From positions 3,047,644 to 3,111,643 of the forward strand of contig OZ244200.1 of assembly GCA_965216845.1 (NCBI GenBank): 64,000 bases of DNA, read 5' to 3'. Of the stretch, positions 44,247 to 52,563 are shown piece after piece (position 1 is the stretch's first letter; each line of letters starts with the position of its first letter). The stretch comes from Panacagrimonas sp965216845. Lineage in GTDB: Bacteria; Pseudomonadota; Gammaproteobacteria; Nevskiales; Nevskiaceae. The position numbers and the translations under genes are program-made. Below the pieces are notes generated by a model that searched no databases, was not told the DNA's origin, and saw nothing but the letters and a program-made list of their open reading frames with translations.

Positions 44247-45194
44247 TCACTCGGTCATCCGAACATCCCCTCTTGGGGCCGCCAACTGCTCGCAGCCCAC
44301 CGTTCCACGCAGGCTGCCGATGAACCTGGCGATGCGCGCCAAGTCCCGGCGTGATTCGGAGATCAAGGCGTTGAGCACCGGCCAGGCGTGCGGCAGATCC
44401 GGCCGCGTCAGCATCTCCACGCGTACGCCCTGGGCACGCGCCTTGGCGGCCACCGCGTAGGCGTCATCACGTAGACATTCCTCGTCGCTGACCGTCAGCA
44501 GCAACGGCGGCAGCCCGGTGAAATCACCGTTGAGCGGCGAGGCGCGCGGATCGTCACGCGGGTGATCGCGCAGGTATGCGCCTGCCATCTTCTGAATGAC
44601 GCTGAGCGAGAGCATCGCGTCGCTACGGTCGTTTTCGCGCCAGCTCGGCAGTTGGCCGCTGATGTCCGCTCCCGGTGAAATGGCGACGGCACAGCTCGGC
44701 AGGGCCATACCCATGTCGCGCGCGGTCTGCAAAGTCACCAGCGTGAGGTTACCGCCCGCCGAATCGCCGGTGACCGCAAACCTGCCCGGTTCCACGCCAC
44801 ATTCCAGCAACGTTTGATACACCGCCAGGCAGTCCTCGGGCGCCGCCGGAAACGGATGCTCGGGTGCCAGACGATAGTCCGGCAGAATCACCTCGGCCCT
44901 GAGGCGCTTGGCTAGTCCGCCGGCGAAGGGATGGTAGGTCCGCAACTTGCCGCCGATGAAGGCGCCGCCGTGCAGGTGCAGCACCGTCATTCTCGGACGC
45001 GGCACCGCAACCCGTTCACAGGGCACCCCGGCGATGCTGATTGAATCCACCGATACCCCGCTTGGGGTTGGCGCCGGGAACGGCATATCAAGGATACGCC
45101 GGAAGTGCGCGACGGCGGCCTCCTGACTTTCGAAGTCTCGCTTCAGCATGGCTCTGAACGCCACTTTTGCAGCGACTGCGCTTGAACTTGCCAT
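44247..45194 (-). CDS. HSL-family alpha/beta hydrolase (esterase), second copy type
   Basis: A 315-residue hormone-sensitive-lipase-type esterase with HGGA (His75), GDSAGGN (Ser145), acid in SDEECLRDDAY and His in RPDLPHAWPV. The ATG at 45194 follows AAAGGAGAG and gives the normal N-terminus; longer frames upstream are not supported. It is the distal gene of a cluster with SDR, PF10118, BVMO, SDR and PF10118. It is related in family to the esterase at 18412, mirroring the BVMO/esterase/SDR set at 16.9-20.3 kb. Confidence 0.88.
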   Translation of the reverse strand: MASSSAVAAKVAFRAMLKRDFESQEAAVAHFRRILDMPFPAPTPSGVSVDSISIAGVPCERVAVPRPRMTVLHLHGGAFIGGKLRTYHPFAGGLAKRLRAEVILPDYRLAPEHPFPAAPEDCLAVYQTLLECGVEPGRFAVTGDSAGGNLTLVTLQTARDMGMALPSCAVAISPGADISGQLPSWRENDRSDAMLSLSVIQKMAGAYLRDHPRDDPRASPLNGDFTGLPPLLLTVSDEECLRDDAYAVAAKARAQGVRVEMLTRPDLPHAWPVLNALISESRRDLARIARFIGSLRGTVGCEQLAAPRGDVRMTE

Positions 45195-45208
45195 TTTGTA
45201 CTCTCCTT

Positions 45209-46042
45209 TCAGCCGGCCGCGAGCCGGTAACCCAGCCCCAGAACACGGGCATAGGACGCGGGCGCGACCCGCTTGAAGCGCCACGCGAGCCGACCGTCCC
45301 ATTGGGGCAGCACGTAGAGCTGGTTGCGATCGCAGGCATCCAGCGTCTTGCGCGCCACTTCACCGCTGTCGGTGAAAGCCCATTTCTCCATCGCCTTGGC
45401 CGCGAAGCCCTTGAGCTCGGAGGAAACGCGGCTCTCGTTGACGATGTTGGTGGGCACCACGGTCGGACACAGCACGCTGACGTGCACGCCACTCCCGGTG
45501 AGTTCGGCGGCCAGGGTTTCCGACAGCGACAGCACCGCCGACTTGGTGACGTTGTAGGTTGTCATCTCCGGCGCTGCTGCAAAGCCCGCAGCCGAGGCCG
45601 TGTTGATGATGGCGCCATGGCCCGCTTCGCGGAAGCGGGGCCCGAAGAAGTGGCAGCCGTGGATCACGCCCCACAGATTGACATCCACGCACCAGTGCCA
45701 GTCTTCCAGACTGACCTCGCCGATGCGTCCGCCCACCCCGACGCCGGCGTTGTTCACCACCAGCGTGGTCGGCCGCCCCAGCAGGCTGTCCGCCTGTTCC
45801 GCCAGCTCGGTGAATTGCGCCTGGTCACCGACGTCACAGCGATACGCGATACCGCGCCCGCCGAGTTGTTCCACCAGCGCCGCGGCCTGTTCGGCGCGAT
45901 CTTCATGCAGATCGACGCAGATCACGCTGCTGTTCCGGCGCGCCAGCTCGCAGGCAAAACTGCGACCGATGCCGCTGCCGGCCCCGGTGACCACAGCCGC
46001 AGCTCCGCGGCTGTAGCTGCGCAACGATGACACCTTGGCCAT
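45209..46042 (-). CDS. Short-chain dehydrogenase/reductase
   Basis: A 277-residue classical SDR: GAGSGIG near residues 20-26, NNAGVG, ASAAG, and YNVTKSAV (Tyr/Lys). The ATG at 46042 is preceded by GAGGAGAG. Pattern VSLEDWHWCVDVNLWGVIHGCHFFGP and the C-terminal part place it with the group of ketone/alcohol dehydrogenases often next to BVMO genes (SadH-like). It is 14 bp from the esterase gene. It probably oxidises a secondary alcohol to the ketone used by the BVMO, or reduces it. Substrate unknown. Confidence 0.86.
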   Translation of the reverse strand: MAKVSSLRSYSRGAAAVVTGAGSGIGRSFACELARRNSSVICVDLHEDRAEQAAALVEQLGGRGIAYRCDVGDQAQFTELAEQADSLLGRPTTLVVNNAGVGVGGRIGEVSLEDWHWCVDVNLWGVIHGCHFFGPRFREAGHGAIINTASAAGFAAAPEMTTYNVTKSAVLSLSETLAAELTGSGVHVSVLCPTVVPTNIVNESRVSSELKGFAAKAMEKWAFTDSGEVARKTLDACDRNQLYVLPQWDGRLAWRFKRVAPASYARVLGLGYRLAAG

Positions 46043-46167
46043 GTACCGCTCTCCTCTGATTGTTGATTGATATTCCGCAGGCCCGGCCCGCCGGACAACG
46101 GGGCGACTCGGCCTGCGTGACGCCCCGCAAGGCGATGCCCTGCGGCGACGGCACAAGTGCCGGCGAT

Positions 46168-47055
46168 CTAAGCCGCGGCCTGCAATTCGGACTGCCCCTC
46201 GACGAAGGCCATGAAGGCCTTCATGGTGTCGCCGGTCTCGTCGAAAGTCTTCTTCCAGACCTTGATCGCTTCGCGGTTGTCGTGATCCCAGGGGTGGAAG
46301 TCGGGCAGGTAGTACGGCACGTAGTGCTTGAACAGCAGACGCATGAAACCCGGCCGGAAGAACTGGAAGTCCAGCGCCTTGAACGCCGAACGCCAGTTGA
46401 AGAGCTGGCCATCCCGCGCAACCAGTTTCAAGCGCTGATATTCGGAGATGGTGAAGAAGATGCCGGTCATCAGGATCATGCCGGCAATGCGCTTGGAATA
46501 GCTGCCGACCGCATCCTGGTAGACGTCGAACGAAACCGACTTGTGCTCGGTTTCCTCGATCATGTGCCAGGCGATCATCGCGCCCAGCTTGGGGTCGAAG
46601 TCGCGGAAGATCTCCGGGTGCTCGACGAATACCGCCGAGATCGTGCCGGTGAAATGCTCGCCGGCCGCCATCACCGAGAGCTGCATATCATCACTGAGAA
46701 TCTTCTGCAGAAACAATCGCATGTTCTTGAACGCCTGCTCGACTTCGGCCACCGGAACGCCGTGCTTGGCCACTGCGGCGTTCATGATGTCGTGCTCGCG
46801 CGCGTGGTAATGCTCCTGCTTGATGAAGTCGACACCCGCCTTGCGCACCTTCTCGTCCTTGAGCTTGACCAGGTGACTGCGCACGCACTGCATCACCCAG
46901 CGCTCACCGTCGGGAACCGCTGCCAGCAGGGCGTTCCACCAGTGGGTGGTCCACGGGTCACGGTTCATCCAGTACTTCGGGACGTCGGTCATGTCGAAGT
47001 GGAGGTCGCGCGGACGAACCTCGTCATAGCCGATCTTTCGGTTCGCAAGTGCCAT
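46168..47055 (-). CDS. PF10118 family protein, copy 2
   Basis: A 295-residue close paralog of copy 1 (29061); both start MALANRKIGYDEV. The ligand pattern is the same: GERW, KQEHYHAREH, GEHFTGTI, WHMIEETEHKSVSFDV, consistent with a dinuclear metal site in a helical bundle. Hydrophobic helix at about 200-220. Ribosome-binding site AGGAG precedes the ATG. It lies between an SDR and a BVMO gene, 25 bp from the BVMO stop, so it is part of the BVMO operon. Suggested roles (oxidation or hydrolysis of a lipid) are inference. Confidence 0.87.
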   Translation of the reverse strand: MALANRKIGYDEVRPRDLHFDMTDVPKYWMNRDPWTTHWWNALLAAVPDGERWVMQCVRSHLVKLKDEKVRKAGVDFIKQEHYHAREHDIMNAAVAKHGVPVAEVEQAFKNMRLFLQKILSDDMQLSVMAAGEHFTGTISAVFVEHPEIFRDFDPKLGAMIAWHMIEETEHKSVSFDVYQDAVGSYSKRIAGMILMTGIFFTISEYQRLKLVARDGQLFNWRSAFKALDFQFFRPGFMRLLFKHYVPYYLPDFHPWDHDNREAIKVWKKTFDETGDTMKAFMAFVEGQSELQAAA

Positions 47056-47080
47056 GGTTCTTCTCCTGTCTGAGTCGAAT

Positions 47081-48703
47081 CTACGCGGCAGCGGCGGCGT
47101 GATCCTGCGGCTCGGTCGTCACACCGCCCTGGGCGCGGCTGAATCGGTAGTGCTCCATGGGAAAGTGCTTGGCGCGCCAGAGCATCTCCATCGTCGTGGA
47201 CGGACGCAGCATCGGCGCATCGCCGTGCTTGTCGAAGTAGTAGCTGTTCGACGACGCGCAGCTGTGATTGACGAACACGGTGCTCTGCTGGCGGCGCTGC
47301 ACGTCCAGAAAGTAGCGCTCGTGCGGTCCCTGCCCGATCTCCACGCGCGTCATGCGACGCCGGCGCGCTTCCTTGATGCAGCGCACGGCATGGATGGAGT
47401 GCGCCTCGACCATCTTGAAATAGGACGTCCCCGTGAGACCGTAGGGTCCGAGCATGCCGAAGTAATTCGGGAATTTGGGCACGCTGACCGCCTCGTAGGC
47501 TTGGTAGCGCTGCTCGTCCCAGAACTGACCGAGCTCCAGACCGTCGCGCCCGTAGGCTTCGAACGCGGGGATGTTCCCCTTCTCGAATACGCGATAGCCG
47601 GTGGCGGTGATCAGCACGTCGACCTCGCGTTCGGTGCCGTCACGGGTACGGATGCCACGCTCGGTGATGCAGTCGATCGGGTCGGTCACCAGCTCGACGT
47701 TGTCGCGCGTGTAAGTCTTGAAGTAATCGTTAGAGAAGGTCGGTCGCTTGCAGCCAAAGCCGTATTTGGGCGTGAGCTTTTCGCGCAACACTGGGTCATT
47801 GGGTATCTGCTCGAGCAGATTGTTCTTGCCAGCGCTTTCGGCCCAGCGCACCAGCCCGGGAATCTGACGGTAGTAGATCACCGCCCCAACCATGACAGCC
47901 TCGCTGAGCACATCGGTACAGACACGCACACCCTTCTGCAGGATCGGCAAGGTGCGAAATGTGGACTTGAGCCAGGTGGGGATCTCCGTATCAGGCTTCT
48001 TGAGCACCCAGATCGGCGTGCGTTGGTAGACATCCAGCTGCGCCACCTTGGAGGCGATCGACGGCACCAATTGCACGGCTGTGGCGCCGGTACCGATGAT
48101 GGCGACGCGCTTGCCGGTCAGGTCAATCTTGTCGTCCCAATAGCCCGTATGCATCACCGTGCCCTTGAAATCGTCAAGGCCCTTGATGTCCGGCTTCTTG
48201 GGAGAGATCAGGCCGCCCGTTGCCCCAATCAGGAACCGCGAATAGAGGCGCTCCCCGCCCTTGAGCTGGACCTCCCACAGGTCCCGGTCCTCAAGAAAAA
48301 CGGCCTTGTCCACCTCGGTGCGGAAGCGGACTTTGGGATAGACACCGTACTTGGCAGCCACGCGCTGGGCATAACGCTGCAGCTCGGCGCCGGGCGCGAA
48401 CACGCGTGACCAGTCCGGGTTCTGCTCAAACGAGAACGAATAGGTGAACGAGGTGATGTCCACCGCGATCCCCGGATAGCGGTTGTCACGCCAGGTGCCG
48501 CCGACGTCGCCCGCGCGCTCGAGCAGCAGGAACGAATCGATTCTCGCTTTTTTCAGCTCGATCGCCAGGCCGATGCCGGAAATCCCGGCGCCGACGATGA
48601 TCACCTCGTGATCCGGCGTGCGCGGGACCGGACGCGGCGCGGCGCCGCCTCGGGTCGGCGCGTTCCGCCCAACCCGCTCGCTTGTCATCACATCGTCTGC
48701 CAT
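47081..48703 (-). CDS. Baeyer-Villiger-type flavin monooxygenase, second copy
   Basis: A 540-residue class B monooxygenase: FAD motif GAGISG (38-43), fingerprint FKGTVMHTGYWD (169-180) and NADPH motif GTGATA (204-209). The N-terminus is extended by about 30 mostly disordered residues. It is not a recent duplicate of the BVMO at 16868: sequences differ across the body. It sits between PF10118 copy 2 and an SDR gene. Expected reaction: NADPH/O2-dependent conversion of a ketone to an ester or lactone. Confidence 0.9.
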   Translation of the reverse strand: MADDVMTSERVGRNAPTRGGAAPRPVPRTPDHEVIIVGAGISGIGLAIELKKARIDSFLLLERAGDVGGTWRDNRYPGIAVDITSFTYSFSFEQNPDWSRVFAPGAELQRYAQRVAAKYGVYPKVRFRTEVDKAVFLEDRDLWEVQLKGGERLYSRFLIGATGGLISPKKPDIKGLDDFKGTVMHTGYWDDKIDLTGKRVAIIGTGATAVQLVPSIASKVAQLDVYQRTPIWVLKKPDTEIPTWLKSTFRTLPILQKGVRVCTDVLSEAVMVGAVIYYRQIPGLVRWAESAGKNNLLEQIPNDPVLREKLTPKYGFGCKRPTFSNDYFKTYTRDNVELVTDPIDCITERGIRTRDGTEREVDVLITATGYRVFEKGNIPAFEAYGRDGLELGQFWDEQRYQAYEAVSVPKFPNYFGMLGPYGLTGTSYFKMVEAHSIHAVRCIKEARRRRMTRVEIGQGPHERYFLDVQRRQQSTVFVNHSCASSNSYYFDKHGDAPMLRPSTTMEMLWRAKHFPMEHYRFSRAQGGVTTEPQDHAAAAA

Positions 48704-48767
48704 CGTGTTTCTCCGTTGTCTGCCATGGCCCTTTCGGGATGCAAGAATTGAGCTGCGCAGCGACGGT

Positions 48768-49766
48768 TCAGGTCACGCTTTCGGATGCCGCCGTGACCCT
48801 GTCCGCAGCCGACTTGGCGGTCTTGGTCGTTCGCTTGCGCGGCACCTTTGCTTTTGCTGCCGGTTTTGCGGCCGCCGCCGGCGTCGATGCCGGTGGCGCC
48901 GGTGGCGTGGCTGCCGCGTTGTTGGACTTGCCGTACATCAGCGGATTGAGCAGCACGCCCGCCACCCACTGATAGCGGATACCCAGCGTGCGCTGCATCA
49001 GGTCGATCACGCGCGCATCCGGACCCACCAGAATCCGCGGCCTGTTGCGGCGGATACCATCAATGATGATGGCCGCCGCCTTTTCGGGGCTGGTCAGCGT
49101 GATGCGTTCGAACCATTTCGAGAAGTCGGCCTGGTCCAGTCCGGCATTGGTGGTCAGCCGCGAACTTTTGGCGATGTTGGTGCGGATACCGCCGGGGTGC
49201 ACGCAGCTCACCGCCACCGGCTGGCGTTCGGCCCGCATCTCGATCCGCAGTGACTCGGTGTAGCCGCGAACGCCGAACTTGGCGGCGTTGTAGGCGCTTG
49301 TCAACGGGCCGGAGATCATGCCGTAGATGCTCGAGACGTTGACCACATGTCCGTCACCGGAGTCGATCAGCTGCGGCAGAAACGCCTGGGTGCCGTAACA
49401 GACACCCCAGAAGTTGATGCCCATCAGCCACTCGAAATCCTCCCAGCGCATCTCCCGCACGCTGGCGCCGAGCCCGACGCCCGCATTGTTGACGATGAGA
49501 TTCGCGGGCTGCCCGAAGTCCGACTTGATCAGCTCGGCGTGCCGGAAGAAGGCGTCACGGTCGGACACGTCGAACACGTAGCCCCTGACCTGATCACCGC
49601 GCTCGCCGCCGGCCTGCGCGACCGTCTCCTCGACGGCATCCGACTGGATATCGCAGGCCGCCACCTTGCAGCCCCGCCGGGCCAGGTCGAGCACCAGCGC
49701 CCGGCCGATACCGCTGCCGGCGCCGGTGACCACCGCGAGCTTGCCCTGGAAGGTTTTTGATTTCAT
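48768..49766 (-). CDS. SDR with Ala/Pro/Lys-rich C-terminal tail (SadH-like)
   Basis: A 332-residue SDR with GAGSGIG (about 15-21), NNAGVG, and YNAAKFGV (Tyr/Lys). The catalytic domain ends around residue 275 (MYGKSNN). A low-complexity tail follows: APPASTPAAAAKPAAKAK, then PRKRTTKTAKS, basic and resembling the tails of DNA- or membrane-associated proteins. Related proteins without this tail lie at 50837. The gene starts 10 bp from the stop of PF10118 copy 3. The BVMO/esterase/SDR/PF10118 set resembles the mycobacterial mymA operon by gene type. Confidence 0.85.
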   Translation of the reverse strand: MKSKTFQGKLAVVTGAGSGIGRALVLDLARRGCKVAACDIQSDAVEETVAQAGGERGDQVRGYVFDVSDRDAFFRHAELIKSDFGQPANLIVNNAGVGLGASVREMRWEDFEWLMGINFWGVCYGTQAFLPQLIDSGDGHVVNVSSIYGMISGPLTSAYNAAKFGVRGYTESLRIEMRAERQPVAVSCVHPGGIRTNIAKSSRLTTNAGLDQADFSKWFERITLTSPEKAAAIIIDGIRRNRPRILVGPDARVIDLMQRTLGIRYQWVAGVLLNPLMYGKSNNAAATPPAPPASTPAAAAKPAAKAKVPRKRTTKTAKSAADRVTAASESVT

Positions 49767-49775
49767 GGTTCGCCC

Positions 49776-50675
49776 CTACGCCGCCTTGGCCAGCTCGGCG
49801 TAGGCCGCCTCGCCGGCGGCGAGTGCGTCCCCATGGGACTGGTAGTGGCTCAACCAGACGTCGTAGCCCTCGAGTTCGCCCGCATCCCAGGGCTGGAAGC
49901 CAGGCTTGAACCAGGCCAGATAGTGGCCGAGCATATCGCGGAAGAAACCGCCGCGCGTGGGCTTGAACATCCACCACAGACCCTGCCCCCAGTAACGAGC
50001 GCGCTCGCGGCGGGTGCAGCCGTCCACACGGAGAATGTGCTCGAGAATCGGGAAAACCAGAGCATTGAACAGAACGCTCATGTAGAGCATCATCGCGACG
50101 CGGGGCACGTACCCCACCTTGGCCACATCACGCATGACCTCGAAGGCCACGGACTTGTGTTCGATCTCCTCGGCGGCATGCCAGTAGTAGAGCGCACGCA
50201 CACGCTCGTCCGCACCGCTCATGAGATCGCTGTCCTTGTCGAGCAGGTTGTGCGCCATGCTGGCGGTCATGTGCTCGGCGCAGGCGGTCAGCGTGATCTG
50301 CATGCGCGGAGACAGCAGGCGGGTGTGTACCGCGAAGAACTTCTTCAGCAAGGCTTCGATCTTCGGCACGTCCGCGCCCTGGCGATGCAGCCGGGCGTTG
50401 TAGGCGTTGTGGAGCATGCCGTGGGCGCCTTCCTGACGCACGAAATCCTTGAATGCCTGTTGCAGCTCCGGACTCTTCAGTTCGTTCTTGAACTGGCGCA
50501 GCGAGACGATGAAGAATTTCTCGCCTTCCGGCAGCGTCGTGGAGAACGCATCGAAAAAGCGTGACTTGAAGACGTCGCCGTTCGCCCAATAAACGGGGAT
50601 CTTGTCGTCGAACTCAAGTTCGCGCGGCATACGCGGAACCATCTTGGGGTTCGAGGAAAGCTGAGTGGCTGACAT
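49776..50675 (-). CDS. PF10118 family protein, copy 3 (divergent)
   Basis: A 299-residue more distant member. Conserved ligand positions: EGEKF, RQEGAHGMLH, AEHMTASM, YWHAAEEIEHKSVAFEV. The start at 50675 has GGAG 7 bp upstream; ATG 50693 is a weaker alternative. A hydrophobic helix is at about residues 190-210. It is first in the minus-strand set PF10118-SDR-BVMO-PF10118-SDR-esterase. A paired palindrome (50748-50786) lies just upstream, so it likely leads the operon. Confidence 0.82.
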   Translation of the reverse strand: MSATQLSSNPKMVPRMPRELEFDDKIPVYWANGDVFKSRFFDAFSTTLPEGEKFFIVSLRQFKNELKSPELQQAFKDFVRQEGAHGMLHNAYNARLHRQGADVPKIEALLKKFFAVHTRLLSPRMQITLTACAEHMTASMAHNLLDKDSDLMSGADERVRALYYWHAAEEIEHKSVAFEVMRDVAKVGYVPRVAMMLYMSVLFNALVFPILEHILRVDGCTRRERARYWGQGLWWMFKPTRGGFFRDMLGHYLAWFKPGFQPWDAGELEGYDVWLSHYQSHGDALAAGEAAYAELAKAA

Positions 50676-50747
50676 GAGAAGACTCCGAAACATTAGTTAG
50701 ATAAAGCGGGCGCCCGCCGGATCGGAAAATTTGGGCGGCGGCCGGCT

Positions 50748-50786
50748 ACACGTAGCGCGTTGTCGCACTACGTGTGCAATTTGCAC
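50748..50786 (-). promoter_or_regulatory. Overlapping palindromes upstream of the BVMO-set operon
   Basis: ACACGTAG (50748-50755) and CTACGTGT (50768-50775) are perfect 8-bp inverted repeats with a 12-bp spacer. Overlapping the second arm, GTGCAATTTGCAC (50774-50786) is a second, 13-bp palindrome. Both lie 73-111 bp upstream of the PF10118 copy 3 start, fitting an operator region. Confidence 0.5.
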
Positions 50787-50836
50787 GACCCGATCAGCCC
50801 TGTCAAGTGCCCGATTGCTCCGGCAGGCGCCGCCCA

Positions 50837-51721
50837 TCAGGCGGCCCGCCGATCCGATTCGGTGGCTGCCTGCTGCTGCGCATGATCGCGCTGCGGACGC
50901 CCCGGATTGACCCAGCCGCGCAGGCGATGCATGAGCATTCCGTTGACCCGCTCGGCAAGCGCCGGCGTGGCGCGCTTGAATGCGTCCATGATGTAGGTTT
51001 CCGGCGTCACCAGCACCCGCATCCGGTTGGTCTGGATGGCGCGCACGATCTTGTTCGCCACCAGTTCGGGAGGGCGTCCCCAGCGCTCGAACCATTCGAC
51101 CATGCGTTGCTGCAGGGCCGAATCCGCGCAGCGGCTGACCTTGGCGATATTGGTTCGGATCATGCCGGGGTGTACAGAAGTGACGCCGATGCCGGTCGGC
51201 GCCAGCTCCGCACGCAGCGACTCGGAAAAGCCGCGTACCGCGAACTTCGTGGTGCCGTAGGACACCATGCCCGGTGTGGAGATGATGCCCGCCAGGCTGG
51301 AAATGTTGACGATGTGGCCGCCGCCTTGCCGCTGCAGCGCCGGCAGGAACAGCTTGGCGCCGTAGACCACGCCCCACAGGTTGATGTCGACCACTTTGGC
51401 GAAATCCTCCAGCGGCGCGTCGACGAAGTCCTCCAGAATGCCGATGCCGGCGTTGTTGACGACGATATCGACACGCCCGTGCCGATCCTCGACCGCCTGC
51501 GCGAACGCAGCCATCTGCTCACGATCGGCGACATCGACCCGGTGCTGGCTGCTGCGTCCGCCGACGGCGGCAATCTGCCGCGCGGTTTCCTTCAGCCCCG
51601 CCTCGTTGATGTCGGCCAGCGCGATGATCGCGCCCTTGCGCGTAAGCGCCAAGGCGGTGGCGCGGCCGATGCCGCTGCCGGCGCCGGTGACGACGGCGAC
51701 TTTTCCGTTGATGGTTTTCAT
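50837..51721 (-). CDS. Short-chain dehydrogenase/reductase
   Basis: A 294-residue SDR with GAGSGIG, NNAGIG, ISSLAG and YGTTKFAV (Tyr/Lys). AGGAG stands 8 bp before the ATG at 51721. The helical C-terminal part includes MRVLVTPETYIMDAFKRATP, typical of the SadH-like group. The C-terminus ends in a Gln/Arg/Ala-rich tail. It is the first in order from the left of three consecutive SDR genes on the minus strand (52564, 51783, 50837). Substrate unknown. Confidence 0.85.
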   Translation of the reverse strand: MKTINGKVAVVTGAGSGIGRATALALTRKGAIIALADINEAGLKETARQIAAVGGRSSQHRVDVADREQMAAFAQAVEDRHGRVDIVVNNAGIGILEDFVDAPLEDFAKVVDINLWGVVYGAKLFLPALQRQGGGHIVNISSLAGIISTPGMVSYGTTKFAVRGFSESLRAELAPTGIGVTSVHPGMIRTNIAKVSRCADSALQQRMVEWFERWGRPPELVANKIVRAIQTNRMRVLVTPETYIMDAFKRATPALAERVNGMLMHRLRGWVNPGRPQRDHAQQQAATESDRRAA

Positions 51722-51782
51722 GCTTGAATCTCCTGTATGTTGAACTGCGTGGTACTTGCTGCCCGCCAAGGGCTATGCATCT

Positions 51783-52547
51783 TCAGCAGGCGGTATGACC
51801 GCCGTCGACCACCAGGTCGGCGCCGGTCATGAAACTGGCCTCGTCGGAGGCCGCGAACAGAACGGCGTTGGCGATTTCGCGCGCATTGCCCAGACGCCCC
51901 ATGGGCACACGCGCCATCAGCGCCTGCTGGAACTGCGCAGCCTCCTCGGCGCCCAGGCCGCCGACCGCATTGCGCACCATCTCGGTATCGATGAAGCCGG
52001 GGCAGACGCAGTTGATGCGAATACCGTACCCGGCGCGCGCGCAGTGAATGGCGGCCGATTTCGAGAACAGGCGCACGCCGCCCTTGGCCGCGTTATAGGC
52101 CATTGCCAGGGATTCGCCGATCAGTCCCTCGATCGAGGCCATGTTGACGATGGCACCGCCGTCCGCCTTCATTAGAGCGATGCTCTTGCGCGTGCCGAGC
52201 ATGACCGCGCTCAGGTTGACCTCCAGCGTGCGCTGCCACTGCTCGGACGTGCAGTTCTCGATGTCCCCCATCAGGGCGATGCCGGCGTTGTTGACGAGTA
52301 CGTCTACACCGCCCCATTGCTGCTTGATCGCTGCAAGCGCAGTGTCCCACTGCGCTTGGTCGGTGACGTCGAGTGGCTGTGCGGTGGCCTGCGCACCCAA
52401 GCGCCGGGCTTGCTGCTCGGCGGTGGCGACATCGACGTCGGCCAACATGACGCGGGCGCCCTCCTCGATCAGGCGCTCGCAGATGGCCAGACCGATGCCG
52501 CGCGCGGCGCCGGTCACCAGGCAGCGCTTGTCTTTCATTCTGCTCAT
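51783..52547 (-). CDS. Short-chain dehydrogenase, cyclopentanol/hydroxysteroid dehydrogenase-like
   Basis: A 254-residue compact SDR: GAARGIG, NNAGIA, MASIEG, YNAAKGGVRLFSKSAA, and the C-terminal FMTGADLVVDGGHTAC. Length and motifs fit cyclopentanol dehydrogenase and 3-alpha/20-beta-hydroxysteroid dehydrogenase relatives, i.e. NAD-dependent oxidation of a cyclic secondary alcohol to the ketone, a natural first step before a BVMO. Exact specificity cannot be derived from sequence. Confidence 0.85.
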   Translation of the reverse strand: MSRMKDKRCLVTGAARGIGLAICERLIEEGARVMLADVDVATAEQQARRLGAQATAQPLDVTDQAQWDTALAAIKQQWGGVDVLVNNAGIALMGDIENCTSEQWQRTLEVNLSAVMLGTRKSIALMKADGGAIVNMASIEGLIGESLAMAYNAAKGGVRLFSKSAAIHCARAGYGIRINCVCPGFIDTEMVRNAVGGLGAEEAAQFQQALMARVPMGRLGNAREIANAVLFAASDEASFMTGADLVVDGGHTAC

Positions 52548-52563
52548 GATTTGTTTCCCTTGC

